DNA of 64,000 nt from Ochrobactrum vermis (GTDB lineage Bacteria; Pseudomonadota; Alphaproteobacteria; Rhizobiales; Rhizobiaceae), in the NCBI RefSeq assembly GCF_002975205.1, contig NZ_PCOC01000003.1, positions 124,001-188,000 of the forward strand, given 5' to 3'. Positions 57,102 to 64,000 of the stretch are shown here, piece by piece. Position 1 is the stretch's first letter; the number at the start of each line of letters is the position of its first letter. The translations under genes were made by a program, and so were the position numbers. The notes under the pieces were generated by a model that made no database searches, was not told where the DNA came from, and worked only from the letters and a program-made list of their open reading frames with translations.

Positions 57102-57908
57102 TCAGTAAAGTTCATTGCCGCCCGGGTAACCGTCGGGCATGGAACTCCCCTGATTGAGAAGGTCCTCATAGAAATTGACTTTCTCAACGTAGTTCTTGGT
57201 GCCGAAGCCGGTCGTCGATATGGTGTGATCGGATGGATCGACCGAGAGCGGCCCCGAATTATAGGCGCGCAGCGCCAGATCCCAGTCGCCGAACTGGTCG
57301 TATTGCTCTTTCAGATAGAGCGCACCGGCCATGATGTTGTTCTTCGGGTCGGAAGCGTCACCCGTCACCAGATCAGGATGCTGGGCCTTCAAGGCAGCGA
57401 AGGTTTCAGGATTGATCTGCATAAGACCGGTATCGGTCTGCCCGTTCTCGCCATTGATGGTTCCAGCCGAAGCCACGCCCTTGGATTCATCCCAGATCAC
57501 GGCGGCCAGCAGATTGGCGGGTACACCCGTTGCTTGCGAAGCGTCCAGAATATCCTGGCGATAGGGCTGAAGACTTTCATTCAGCCCGGCGCTGAGCGAT
57601 CCCGACTGAGTTGTCTTGTCGGGCGCACGGGATACCGGCGCGCCGTCTTTATCGACAAATTTCACATTATTGTCCGGCTCCAGACCGGGTTCCGTCTCAG
57701 TATGAGCCTTTGTATCGCCGGGTGTTCCGGTTTTTCCCGCTGCACTATCCTGCGGCACCTCAATACCCATTGCCTGCAAGGTTATGCGGGCCTGCTGAAG
57801 CTCATTTTCAAAATGCTCGCGCAAAGCCGGATCGGTGGCGGCATCGCGCCGCTCCGCCCGGTCTGCGTAAAATCCTTCCCAGCCTGAAAGCTGCGATCCC
57901 ACTTTCAT
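57102..57908 (-). CDS. T3SS-associated lytic transglycosylase
   Basis: The 268-residue protein has a long N-terminal linker and a C-terminal SLT/goose-lysozyme-type domain: catalytic Glu in 'LLAAVIWDESKGVASAG', then 'TGLMQINPETFAALKA' and 'ALRAYNSGP'. No signal peptide is visible, as in HrpH/Hpa2-type enzymes that are exported by the T3SS itself. It opens peptidoglycan for the apparatus. ATG at 57908 follows AAGGAG. Confidence 0.85.
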   Translation of the reverse strand: MKVGSQLSGWEGFYADRAERRDAATDPALREHFENELQQARITLQAMGIEVPQDSAAGKTGTPGDTKAHTETEPGLEPDNNVKFVDKDGAPVSRAPDKTTQSGSLSAGLNESLQPYRQDILDASQATGVPANLLAAVIWDESKGVASAGTINGENGQTDTGLMQINPETFAALKAQHPDLVTGDASDPKNNIMAGALYLKEQYDQFGDWDLALRAYNSGPLSVDPSDHTISTTGFGTKNYVEKVNFYEDLLNQGSSMPDGYPGGNELY

Positions 57909-58014
57909 TGCGCACTCCTTCATAAGGATACGAATGCCTGCGATGCGCATCGGCAATCCAAGATCACAAAATCACCGATATCGAGCAAAAGGGCTCCAAT
58001 GAGCGCAAGGAAGC

Positions 58015-58040
58015 GGCTCGGACGACAAAGCGTCCGAGCC
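58015..58040 (-). terminator. perfect hairpin after the needle-like gene
   Basis: GGCTCGGACG and CGTCCGAGCC pair over 10 bp around a 6-base loop, eight bases after the stop of the 53-residue gene. It lacks a T-run, so it may act as a partial terminator or mRNA-stabilising end between the needle and transglycosylase genes. Confidence 0.55.
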
Positions 58041-58047
58041 AACTCAA

Positions 58048-58209
58048 TTAGTTCTGCGGACGCTGCTTGGTAGCGTCGAGTTCGGTCTTCTTTTCAGTCG
58101 TGATCTCGGTGATCTTGGCCGACTTTTCGATAGCAGCATCGAAAGCAGCTTCCATCTTCGAGATCGCGGCATCAGCACCGCCACCGGATGCAGGAGTAAC
58201 GCTCGACAT
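58048..58209 (-). CDS. small needle/pilin-like T3SS protein
   Basis: The 53-residue protein is one amphipathic helix ('AAISKMEAAFDAAIEKSAKI') after a Gly/Ser/Pro start and ends in 'KTELDATKQRPQN'. Its size, helix content and location fit an SctF-type needle or Hrp pilin subunit. The start at 58209 follows GGAG; the open frame begins eight codons earlier. A long AT-rich leader and a downstream hairpin suggest strong, separately controlled expression. Confidence 0.6.
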   Translation of the reverse strand: MSSVTPASGGGADAAISKMEAAFDAAIEKSAKITEITTEKKTELDATKQRPQN

Positions 58210-58499
58210 CGTTGTGTCTCCATTGTTGAGCAAAGGTTAAAATATCGCGCAAGCGCGCTCTAAACCGCAGAGCCTCAAGAAGTCTCCGGCACATGCAATA
58301 TATAAATACATTCTTAAAAACTTAAGTGACGTTTCAATGAAAATATTAATACAACCTTGCCACAAATTTGGCACTTCTACTTATTAATATTTCATATTAT
58401 TAAATATATACGATTAAAACTAATTTTATTGATATAAAACAATGTATATATTTAATTCAAAATTTGAAATAAATATATACTTACCATTTTAAGCGGCAA
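58210..58499. promoter_or_regulatory. AT-rich promoter region of the needle-like gene
   Basis: About 290 bases, strongly A/T-rich compared with the GC-rich T3SS genes on both sides. I find no tts box or hrp box. It resembles the AT-rich targets of silencing proteins (MucR/Ros in Rhizobiales), which is inference. Confidence 0.4.
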
Positions 58500-60197
58500 T
58501 TAAACTTCCGATAATTTGGTTTCCTTATTCAAATCTTCAAATCCAATGATAGTTGGTATTTGTTCAACGATATATTGTCCGTTTAGAAAAGCCAGGAGCT
58601 GTTGAAACACCCGCCCCTGTGCCTCCATGTGGGCAAAGCTTTCAAGTAATGTCCAGTTATGGCCAAGCATTCCCCCCTGATCGATTCGACTGCGTTCAGC
58701 GAGAAAGGCCGCACGCGGCGCATCGAAACCGATTTCTGTGAGGACAAGCTTTATTGCTTCAAGCTCTACGAGGCCGTTTTCAACCGGCGTACGCTGTGCG
58801 GCCATTTGATTGATCTCGCGCAATGCTGCACGGCTACCGGCGATGGAGCCTAAAACGCTGTCACTGGCAATAAACCGATGCTGCACACGACGCAGTTCGT
58901 TATCGAGCGACGGAGACGTCAGATCGCGCAGCGCCCTGAACGCCTCCACACCAACTTGCTCGATCCGGTCAAGCCGTGGTGCGAGGTTTTCAAGCAGAAC
59001 AGGCTGCGATCCGACAAAATCGGCAAGCCCAAGCAGCGCTGCGTCCGCCGGTCCGGTTCGCCACGTCGCCCAATCCATCAGCAAAGGCCCGAGAGATTGC
59101 AATAAGGAGCGATGCGCGCCATCGATGCGTTCTCCAAGCCTCACGAATCCGGCGACCATCAGAGTGCGTAACGACGGTGCGCGGGAACGCCGGTCTTCTT
59201 CCTCATGCGCCAGTGCTGCGGCGACCATCAATGCCAGTTTGATACCCGCTCCAACGCCGATTGCCTGCGCGAGCCCGGTAAAGACCGTATTGTCGTTTGC
59301 CGTCGCAGAGTTGAGAACGACCGCACTGATGTCCTGCATGAGACGCATTGTTGAAGGACTACGCGGGTCCTTGTCGATGGCAGCGGCAAGATGCGCAAGC
59401 GCAAGTGCGGTGCGCACGGCGCGCTGCTTGTCCTCCGTCTTGGCCATTGACGGATCGGCGCAGGCCTTTTCGAAAACCGTGGCAATCAGTGCGCTGGACC
59501 GGTCGAGAAACGCAGACACCTCGCTGGCAGAAAGCGGACGGACGGCGGCATGCAATTCCTGCGACGCCATCTGCGACCCCGCCGAGACCATAATACGCTC
59601 GATCCGCGTTATCGTCGGATCGCTTCCGGCAAGTCTCGCCCCGGACGGCTGGGCCGCATCGATAGCGGCATTCTGTGCAGGCGGCACTTGCGTCTTCGCC
59701 AATGGCTCTCGTGCATTGGAGGGTGCCAAAGCGATGGTCTTCGCTGCCACCGGAGCCGTTTTGCCGTATCCTTCCATGGGTTGCGTCGGGCGATTTGCGG
59801 GCGCATTTAACGGAGACTGAGCGTTACGAGGCTGCTCCGATTTCCGGGTTTCCCTGAGCGCATCGGCAACCGGCGACGCAGATACGGGATAGGGTTGAAC
59901 CGAGACCGCAACATTGCCTGTCTGGCGCAAGGCACCTGCCCCACCTCTATCCGTCAGCACGGATGCCTTGTCATTATGCGACCCGGAGGGCGAGGCGGAC
60001 GGCCGTTTCGAAGCGCCACCCGTTTGCGGTTGCGTATTGTGGGGCGAGGGCCGGTCTGTTCTCGGACGTGCCTCCGGCGGCTCGCGCCCATTATCGGGAT
60101 TTTCGATCTGCAGCCAGTTCTGCTGCGTGGCATTATCGAGGAGTTCGCGGGTTAGCGCTGTCAACCCATCGAATATGCGCGGAACGAAATCACTCAT
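58500..60197 (-). CDS. unrecognised T3SS operon protein, 565 residues
   Basis: The start overlaps the sctT stop by four bases, so it belongs to the export operon. Residues ~35-200 are Pro/Ala/Ser-rich and probably disordered. The rest is helical, with an Ala-rich stretch ('AIGVGAGIKLALMVAAALAH') and ends 'PTIIGFEDLNKETKLSEV'. The layout (disordered N-terminus, helical C-terminus) recalls needle-length or gatekeeper proteins (SctP, SctW), but no motif supports either. SctU would usually be found at this position. Confidence 0.55.
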   Translation of the reverse strand: MSDFVPRIFDGLTALTRELLDNATQQNWLQIENPDNGREPPEARPRTDRPSPHNTQPQTGGASKRPSASPSGSHNDKASVLTDRGGAGALRQTGNVAVSVQPYPVSASPVADALRETRKSEQPRNAQSPLNAPANRPTQPMEGYGKTAPVAAKTIALAPSNAREPLAKTQVPPAQNAAIDAAQPSGARLAGSDPTITRIERIMVSAGSQMASQELHAAVRPLSASEVSAFLDRSSALIATVFEKACADPSMAKTEDKQRAVRTALALAHLAAAIDKDPRSPSTMRLMQDISAVVLNSATANDNTVFTGLAQAIGVGAGIKLALMVAAALAHEEEDRRSRAPSLRTLMVAGFVRLGERIDGAHRSLLQSLGPLLMDWATWRTGPADAALLGLADFVGSQPVLLENLAPRLDRIEQVGVEAFRALRDLTSPSLDNELRRVQHRFIASDSVLGSIAGSRAALREINQMAAQRTPVENGLVELEAIKLVLTEIGFDAPRAAFLAERSRIDQGGMLGHNWTLLESFAHMEAQGRVFQQLLAFLNGQYIVEQIPTIIGFEDLNKETKLSEV

Positions 60198-61024
60198 GGC
60201 GCATGGCCTCCCTTTGTCACGAAAGCGCGCAAGGTTTCAAACGTGCCGCCGAGATCAGCGATCTGGCCAAAGAGCAACGGCATCAGGAAAACGAGGTAGA
60301 GTACGATCAGCAATGAAAAGAGAAGATTTTTAACCGCCAATGAAAGATCGAAAACATGCAGCTGCGGTGCCATGCGTGACAGAAAGGCCAGCATGATATC
60401 GGCAATCAGGATGGCAATGACCAGCGGCGCAATCAGGATAACGCCGATCTGCATGATACGATCCAGCACGTGCAGGATCGAGACAAAGGCGCCCGGATCA
60501 AGAACGGGTGTGAAACTTGCCGCCGGCCATAATTCATAGCTGCGATAAAAGCCGTCGAGCAGAAACATGAACCCGCCCGACATGAAGAACAGCGCGATCA
60601 GACAGACGGTGAGAAGCGTGGCCGTGACCGAAGACTCGCCTGCGGCCAGCGGATCGAGCAATTGCGACATGGTGGAACCACGTTGCAGATCGATGAGATC
60701 GCCCGCGACTTCCGCCGCCCAGAAGGGAATGCCGAAGGCAAGGCCGATGAGTGCTCCGACCACCATTTCCTTTATGATGAGGCCGGTGAGGTCAAAACTC
60801 GTCGGCTGGCCGGTCATGGACAGCATGGTGAAGACCTGCGGGATCATCGGCAGGGAAATCGCAAAGGCGACGGCGGCTCGTATCATGCCGGTGAGGCCAA
60901 GTCGCATGAAGGCGGGCGTCAGCATGATCATGCCGAGCGCGCGCGCAACCGCAACGGCGGATGCGGCCAGCAACGGATAGGCGAATTCGGTAATTGCCGC
61001 TGTGATCGCCGCGAGATTCATCAC
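60194..61024 (-). CDS. sctT: type III secretion export gate protein SctT
   Basis: The 276-residue FliR/YscT-family membrane protein has about six hydrophobic segments and the conserved region 'FWAAEVAGDLIDLQRGSTMS' with 'PLAAGESSVTATLL'. It forms the export gate with SctR and SctS in the inner membrane. Four bases separate it from sctS and four bases overlap with the next gene. Confidence 0.9.
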   Translation of the reverse strand: MMNLAAITAAITEFAYPLLAASAVAVARALGMIMLTPAFMRLGLTGMIRAAVAFAISLPMIPQVFTMLSMTGQPTSFDLTGLIIKEMVVGALIGLAFGIPFWAAEVAGDLIDLQRGSTMSQLLDPLAAGESSVTATLLTVCLIALFFMSGGFMFLLDGFYRSYELWPAASFTPVLDPGAFVSILHVLDRIMQIGVILIAPLVIAILIADIMLAFLSRMAPQLHVFDLSLAVKNLLFSLLIVLYLVFLMPLLFGQIADLGGTFETLRAFVTKGGHAP

Positions 61025-61028
61025 ACAC

Positions 61029-61298
61029 CTATCGCGTCAGCGACGGGAAGGTGTCGAGCGAATGGCTGGCAAGCGTACCGACCTGCGCTGCAAGAAGCGG
61101 GCCTGCGAAGATGAGTACCAGCATCACGGCGACGAGCTTGACCGCCTGCGGCAGCGTCTGGTCCTGAATCTGCGTCAGCGCCTGTATAAGACCGACACTG
61201 ACACCGATGATGATCGCGATACCAAGTGCGGGCGCAGAGACAAGAAGTACCGTCACCAGCGCCTGATTCATCTGGTTGAGAAAGACCTCCTGCCTCAT
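61029..61298 (-). CDS. sctS: type III secretion export gate protein SctS
   Basis: This 89-residue FliQ/YscS-family protein has two membrane helices ('VTVLLVSAPALGIAIIIG' and 'LVAVMLVLIFAGPLLAAQVG') joined by the conserved 'TQIQDQTLPQAVK'. It lies two bases after sctR. Confidence 0.92.
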   Translation of the reverse strand: MRQEVFLNQMNQALVTVLLVSAPALGIAIIIGVSVGLIQALTQIQDQTLPQAVKLVAVMLVLIFAGPLLAAQVGTLASHSLDTFPSLTR

Positions 61299-61300
61299 CG

Positions 61301-61960
61301 CTATCCGCCACCATAGCTCAGGATCAGCCCGTGCATCAGCCGCGACCAGCCTTCAACGGCAACGAACAAAAAAATCTTCAAGGGAATGGAGATCAGTGTC
61401 GGCGACACCATCATCATGCCCATGGCCATCAGCACATTGGCCACGATCAGATCGATGACCAGAAACGGGATATAAAGGAGAAAGCCGATTTCAAAAGCCC
61501 GCGTCAATTCAGAAGAAACAAAGGCTGGAATCAGAACGACGAGGTCTTTTTCGTTAAGATTGGCGCGCGCCTCGGGCGACCAGACGCTTTCGGTGGCCTC
61601 GATGAAGAAGGCGCGTTCGCGCTCATTGGCAAAGCGCTCCAGATAATCGCGCAAGGGCACGCTCAGCGCCTCACCTGCCGAACGCAGACCTTCGACGCTT
61701 TCAATATCGATGGGCCGGTTTTCCAGTGCCCGATACATATTGCCGACGAGCGGCGTGGTGACATACACGGTCAGTATCAGCGCAATGCCGTAAAGCACCA
61801 GATTGGGCGGGGATTGCTGGATGCCGAGCGCATTGCGGATCAGGAACAGCACCACCGAGATTTTAAGGAAGCCCGTCATCGTGACGATGGCCAGAGGCAA
61901 AAGACCGATGGTCGAAACGACAATGATAATGGCGATGAGGTTGGGCTGAAATTCGTTCAT
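61301..61960 (-). CDS. sctR: type III secretion export gate protein SctR
   Basis: The 219-residue FliP/YscR-family protein has four membrane helices and the signature 'MTGFLKISVVLFLIRNALGI' near the N-terminus plus 'DLIVANVLMAMGMMMVSP' near the end. The FliP signal peptide is absent, as in secretion-type SctR. It overlaps sctQ by four bases. Confidence 0.93.
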   Translation of the reverse strand: MNEFQPNLIAIIIVVSTIGLLPLAIVTMTGFLKISVVLFLIRNALGIQQSPPNLVLYGIALILTVYVTTPLVGNMYRALENRPIDIESVEGLRSAGEALSVPLRDYLERFANERERAFFIEATESVWSPEARANLNEKDLVVLIPAFVSSELTRAFEIGFLLYIPFLVIDLIVANVLMAMGMMMVSPTLISIPLKIFLFVAVEGWSRLMHGLILSYGGG

Positions 61961-62979
61961 GATACCTGTTCGTGCGTAGCGCTTGCGGCATTGGGAAGAT
62001 GGGTGATGCGAATGCCGGTGCCCTCGCCGATCTTGATAATTTCACCCCGACCGACCCGCTTGCCGTCACGGATGATATCGACGCAATCAATATCGATCAC
62101 CGAGCATGGCAGCCGGCTGCCCGGCGCAAGCGCTTCAACATCGGCCAAAGCCATTGCGAGACGACCGAACTCAAACGTGAGACAAATTGGTGTCGCTTGC
62201 TTTTTCCTGCCTCTGCCCTTCGCGGACTCAAGCGGCGCACGTTCCGGGAAGGGAGCGAGTGGTGCAATAAGCGCGGCACCACTCCTGTTGAGCTCTATGG
62301 TAGCGCCCAGCTTGTCATCGATCACGATTGCTGGCTGATTGCCTTCCAGCATGACGATATCGCCCGGCCGCAGGCTGTCGATTTCGTTCAGAAACAACTC
62401 CTGACTGCCCGCCATGACCACAACCTCGATGCGATGTCCCGACAGATCAGGTGGTTCGGGTGCCTGAAGGCGATCGAGCGCCTCGGCCAGCATCTCCGCG
62501 AGCTCTTTGGGTATGGCAAGGCGACAGAGAAAGCTTTCGTCTCCCGCAAGGATGCGAACACCGATGGCAAAGGGCAACTGACCGGCTTTGCCCTCACCAA
62601 ACCGAACGGCTTCACCAAGTTGGGTCTCGACCTTCTCACAAAGATCAAGGCAGGCAAGCTCCAGCAGAAGCGCGCGTTGCAATGGTTCTTCATCGGCAAG
62701 TCTGCCGGAAAGATGCAATGGCTGTTGCAGCCATAAAGCAAATTCGTCCGAGATATGAAGCTCGCAGATTGCATCCCCGATCTGAACGGAGAAGGAAAGC
62801 ATATCGCTTTTTGCAGGCGCTTCTTCAAGGATGAAGGCAACAGGCCGCTCGCCAAGCGTCAGCGTAATCGGTGCCCGCTTCTGCAACAGTCTTTCCAGCA
62901 AGTCCGATGGCGGCGATGCCCTGTCCGGTGCAAGAAGGCGCAAAAAACCTGCCGCATTGCCTTTCGGTTCGCTCAGCAT
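61957..62979 (-). CDS. sctQ: type III secretion sorting-platform (C-ring) protein SctQ
   Basis: The 340-residue protein ends in a SpoA (FliN-type) domain: 'GSRLPCSVIDIDCVDIIRDG' and 'GRGEIIKIGEGTGIRITHLP'. A second SpoA-like segment lies before it ('LRPGDIVMLEGNQPAIVIDD'). SctQ forms cytosolic pods under the export gate. It overlaps sctO by seven bases and sctR by four. Confidence 0.85.
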   Translation of the reverse strand: MLSEPKGNAAGFLRLLAPDRASPPSDLLERLLQKRAPITLTLGERPVAFILEEAPAKSDMLSFSVQIGDAICELHISDEFALWLQQPLHLSGRLADEEPLQRALLLELACLDLCEKVETQLGEAVRFGEGKAGQLPFAIGVRILAGDESFLCRLAIPKELAEMLAEALDRLQAPEPPDLSGHRIEVVVMAGSQELFLNEIDSLRPGDIVMLEGNQPAIVIDDKLGATIELNRSGAALIAPLAPFPERAPLESAKGRGRKKQATPICLTFEFGRLAMALADVEALAPGSRLPCSVIDIDCVDIIRDGKRVGRGEIIKIGEGTGIRITHLPNAASATHEQVS

Positions 62980-63458
62980 GGTGCCTCCGTCCGAACCACG
63001 GTCAGGTCCTCGATTTCCAGTTCGGACCGTGCCTCAATACCGATCCGTCCAGCCGCGGCGAGTTGCTTGTGCATATCGGCAAGCTTGTCGCGCGCAAAAA
63101 GTCGCCGACGCCATTCGGCATGCAATTCATTCAAGGTCACTTCGCTTTCATCGACTGATTTTGCGATGAGGTTGCGCTCTTCCTCCAAAACCTCCCGGCG
63201 CTGATCGGACAGGAAAAGCCTGTCGCGCGCACGTCCCAGTTCGCGTTCGGAAACGGGGGTGATATTCATCGCATCGAGAAATTTCCGCTCACGGTCGTCC
63301 ATTTCGGCATCATGAGCCACAATGGCTGCATCGGCGGCACTGAGTTCACGCTGCTTTTGCTTCAGGCGCGCGCTTTGAAGAGCGATTGCAGCCCGTGCGC
63401 GCTCCTCGCGCAATGTACGCAGAGCAACAAGCCGGGCAATGTCATCGGCCTGCTTCAT
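62973..63458 (-). CDS. sctO: type III secretion stalk protein SctO (FliJ/YscO-like)
   Basis: 161 residues of charged coiled coil ('RAAIALQSARLKQKQRELSA' and 'RRREVLEEERNLIAKSVDES'-type helix), between sctN and sctQ as in other systems. SctO is the central stalk that links the ATPase to the export gate. It is named by size, composition and position more than by sequence motif. It overlaps sctN by four bases. Confidence 0.78.
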   Translation of the reverse strand: MKQADDIARLVALRTLREERARAAIALQSARLKQKQRELSAADAAIVAHDAEMDDRERKFLDAMNITPVSERELGRARDRLFLSDQRREVLEEERNLIAKSVDESEVTLNELHAEWRRRLFARDKLADMHKQLAAAGRIGIEARSELEIEDLTVVRTEAPC

Positions 63459-64000
63459 GCAACGATTTCCTTCATGCGTCGCAGCATTGTATGCAAATCG
63501 GATATTTCATCAGCAGGTTGACGCAAAAACGCTTCGATCGCATCACGACGCGCCACCGCCCTGTCGGCGCGGGCATCGCTGCCGGGCCTGTATTCGCCCA
63601 CGCGCAGCAGCAGCTCGATATCGCGATAGGCTGCCATGTCTTCGCGGATCGTACCCGCCATTTTGCGATGATCGGATGAAACCACCGTGTTCATCAGGCG
63701 GCTGCGGCTTTTGAGGACATCAATGGCCGGGAAATGATTGCGCTCCGCAAGATCGGCCGAGAGCACGATATGCCCGTCGAGGATCGATTTCGCTTCTTCT
63801 GCGACAGGATCAAGTGCGCCATCGCCTTCGGTCAAAACCGTGTAAAGGGCGGTGATCGAGCCACCCTTTCCCGGTCCTGCCCTCTCCAGAAGACGCGGGA
63901 GTGCTGCAAAAAACGACGGCGGAAAACCGCGCCGTGTCGGCGGTTCGCCCGCCGCAAGACCGATCTCGCGTTGCGCGCGCGCAAAGCGGGTCATCGAATC
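63455..64000 (-). CDS. sctN: type III secretion ATPase SctN, C-terminal part
   Basis: The frame runs off the right edge, leaving the last ~181 residues. It has 'RFARAQREIGLAAGEPPTRR', 'GSITALYTVLTEGDGALDPV' and 'DGHIVLSADLAERNHFPAID', the conserved second half of the F1-like T3SS ATPase. The Walker motifs lie outside the window. SctN energises unfolding and export of substrates. It heads the sctN-O-Q-R-S-T operon as far as seen. Confidence 0.95.
   Translation of the reverse strand, partial: DSMTRFARAQREIGLAAGEPPTRRGFPPSFFAALPRLLERAGPGKGGSITALYTVLTEGDGALDPVAEEAKSILDGHIVLSADLAERNHFPAIDVLKSRSRLMNTVVSSDHRKMAGTIREDMAAYRDIELLLRVGEYRPGSDARADRAVARRDAIEAFLRQPADEISDLHTMLRRMKEIVA

Noticed and set aside
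58810..59820. 336-codon plus-strand frame opposite the 565-residue T3SS gene
   Set aside because: The composition is Arg/Ser-rich shadow coding; the minus-strand frame is coupled to sctT and more plausible.
60194..61960. Reading sctR/S/T as flagellar fliP/Q/R
   Set aside because: No flagellar genes are nearby, SctR lacks the FliP signal peptide, and the neighbours are an SctO/SctQ set, a T3SS transglycosylase and a HrpF/NopX-type protein.
61331..62736. Plus-strand frames of 254-335 codons opposite sctR and sctQ
   Set aside because: sctR and sctQ are clearly recognised on the minus strand, with overlapping start and stop codons of one operon.

Overview
The window looks like a genome of the Rhizobiales (Alphaproteobacteria), most likely Brucellaceae (Ochrobactrum/Brucella-like). 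Pointers are a C4-type 5-aminolevulinate synthase, GGAAC-N17-GTT promoters of the alphaproteobacterial general stress sigma factor, a DUF982 protein, a beta-hydroxyaspartate-cycle locus and a rhizobial/Hrp-type secretion locus. The phylum-level call is firm; the family is inference.

Region 1 (1-29,321) is the right part of an integrative element. It ends with a P4-type tyrosine integrase (27,683-29,113) beside a 3' fragment of tRNA-Gly (29,271-29,321), the signature of insertion into the 3' end of a tRNA gene; the other end lies left of the window. Its cargo is striking. Between 925 and 21,586 almost every gene encodes a pyridoxal-phosphate (PLP) protein or helps make PLP: a MocR/PdxR regulator, a class I aminotransferase, an ArgD/GabT-like aminotransferase (frameshifted), PdxH, PdxJ, HemA, GlyA, SerC, a decayed alanine racemase, a DegT aminotransferase, SufS and TrpB. 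Among them sit a pyruvoyl enzyme (Psd), a MOSC protein, a class I glutamine amidotransferase coupled to glyA, a 2OG-Fe dioxygenase and an odd tRNA-Cys. I read this as a set of spare copies of B6-dependent housekeeping enzymes, possibly giving tolerance to a carbonyl-trapping anti-B6 toxin; that function is a hypothesis. A heme/peroxide group (ctaB remnant, hemA, globin remnant, katA, oxyR) shares the element. Several genes are decaying.

Region 2 (29,322-33,474) is host backbone: a polysaccharide deacetylase, a YghZ-type aldo/keto reductase and an IS5-family element whose transposase has an amber stop.

Region 3 (33,475-39,158) is a broken glycine/glyoxylate module: a truncated NCS1 permease, a D-amino-acid dehydrogenase behind a tandem glycine riboswitch, an IclR regulator, frameshifted bhcA, and bhcB cut by an IS6-family element.

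Region 4 (39,159-51,125) is a general-stress island: many small stress proteins, an ECF sigma factor with a downstream receiver-like protein, and six matching sigma-factor promoters. It also holds xthA facing a HARP-motif protein. A second, intact IS5 copy in inverted orientation closes it at 51,126-52,260, so regions 3 and 4 together lie between inverted IS5 copies.

Region 5 (52,261-64,000) is a type III secretion locus on the minus strand. A tightly overlapping operon sctN-O-Q-R-S-T is followed by an unrecognised 565-residue protein, a needle-sized 53-residue protein, a lytic transglycosylase, a protein sharing the needle-like C-terminus, and an 1168-residue HrpF/NopX/HrpK-type protein with three repeats. 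A remnant of a second such protein abuts the IS5 copy.
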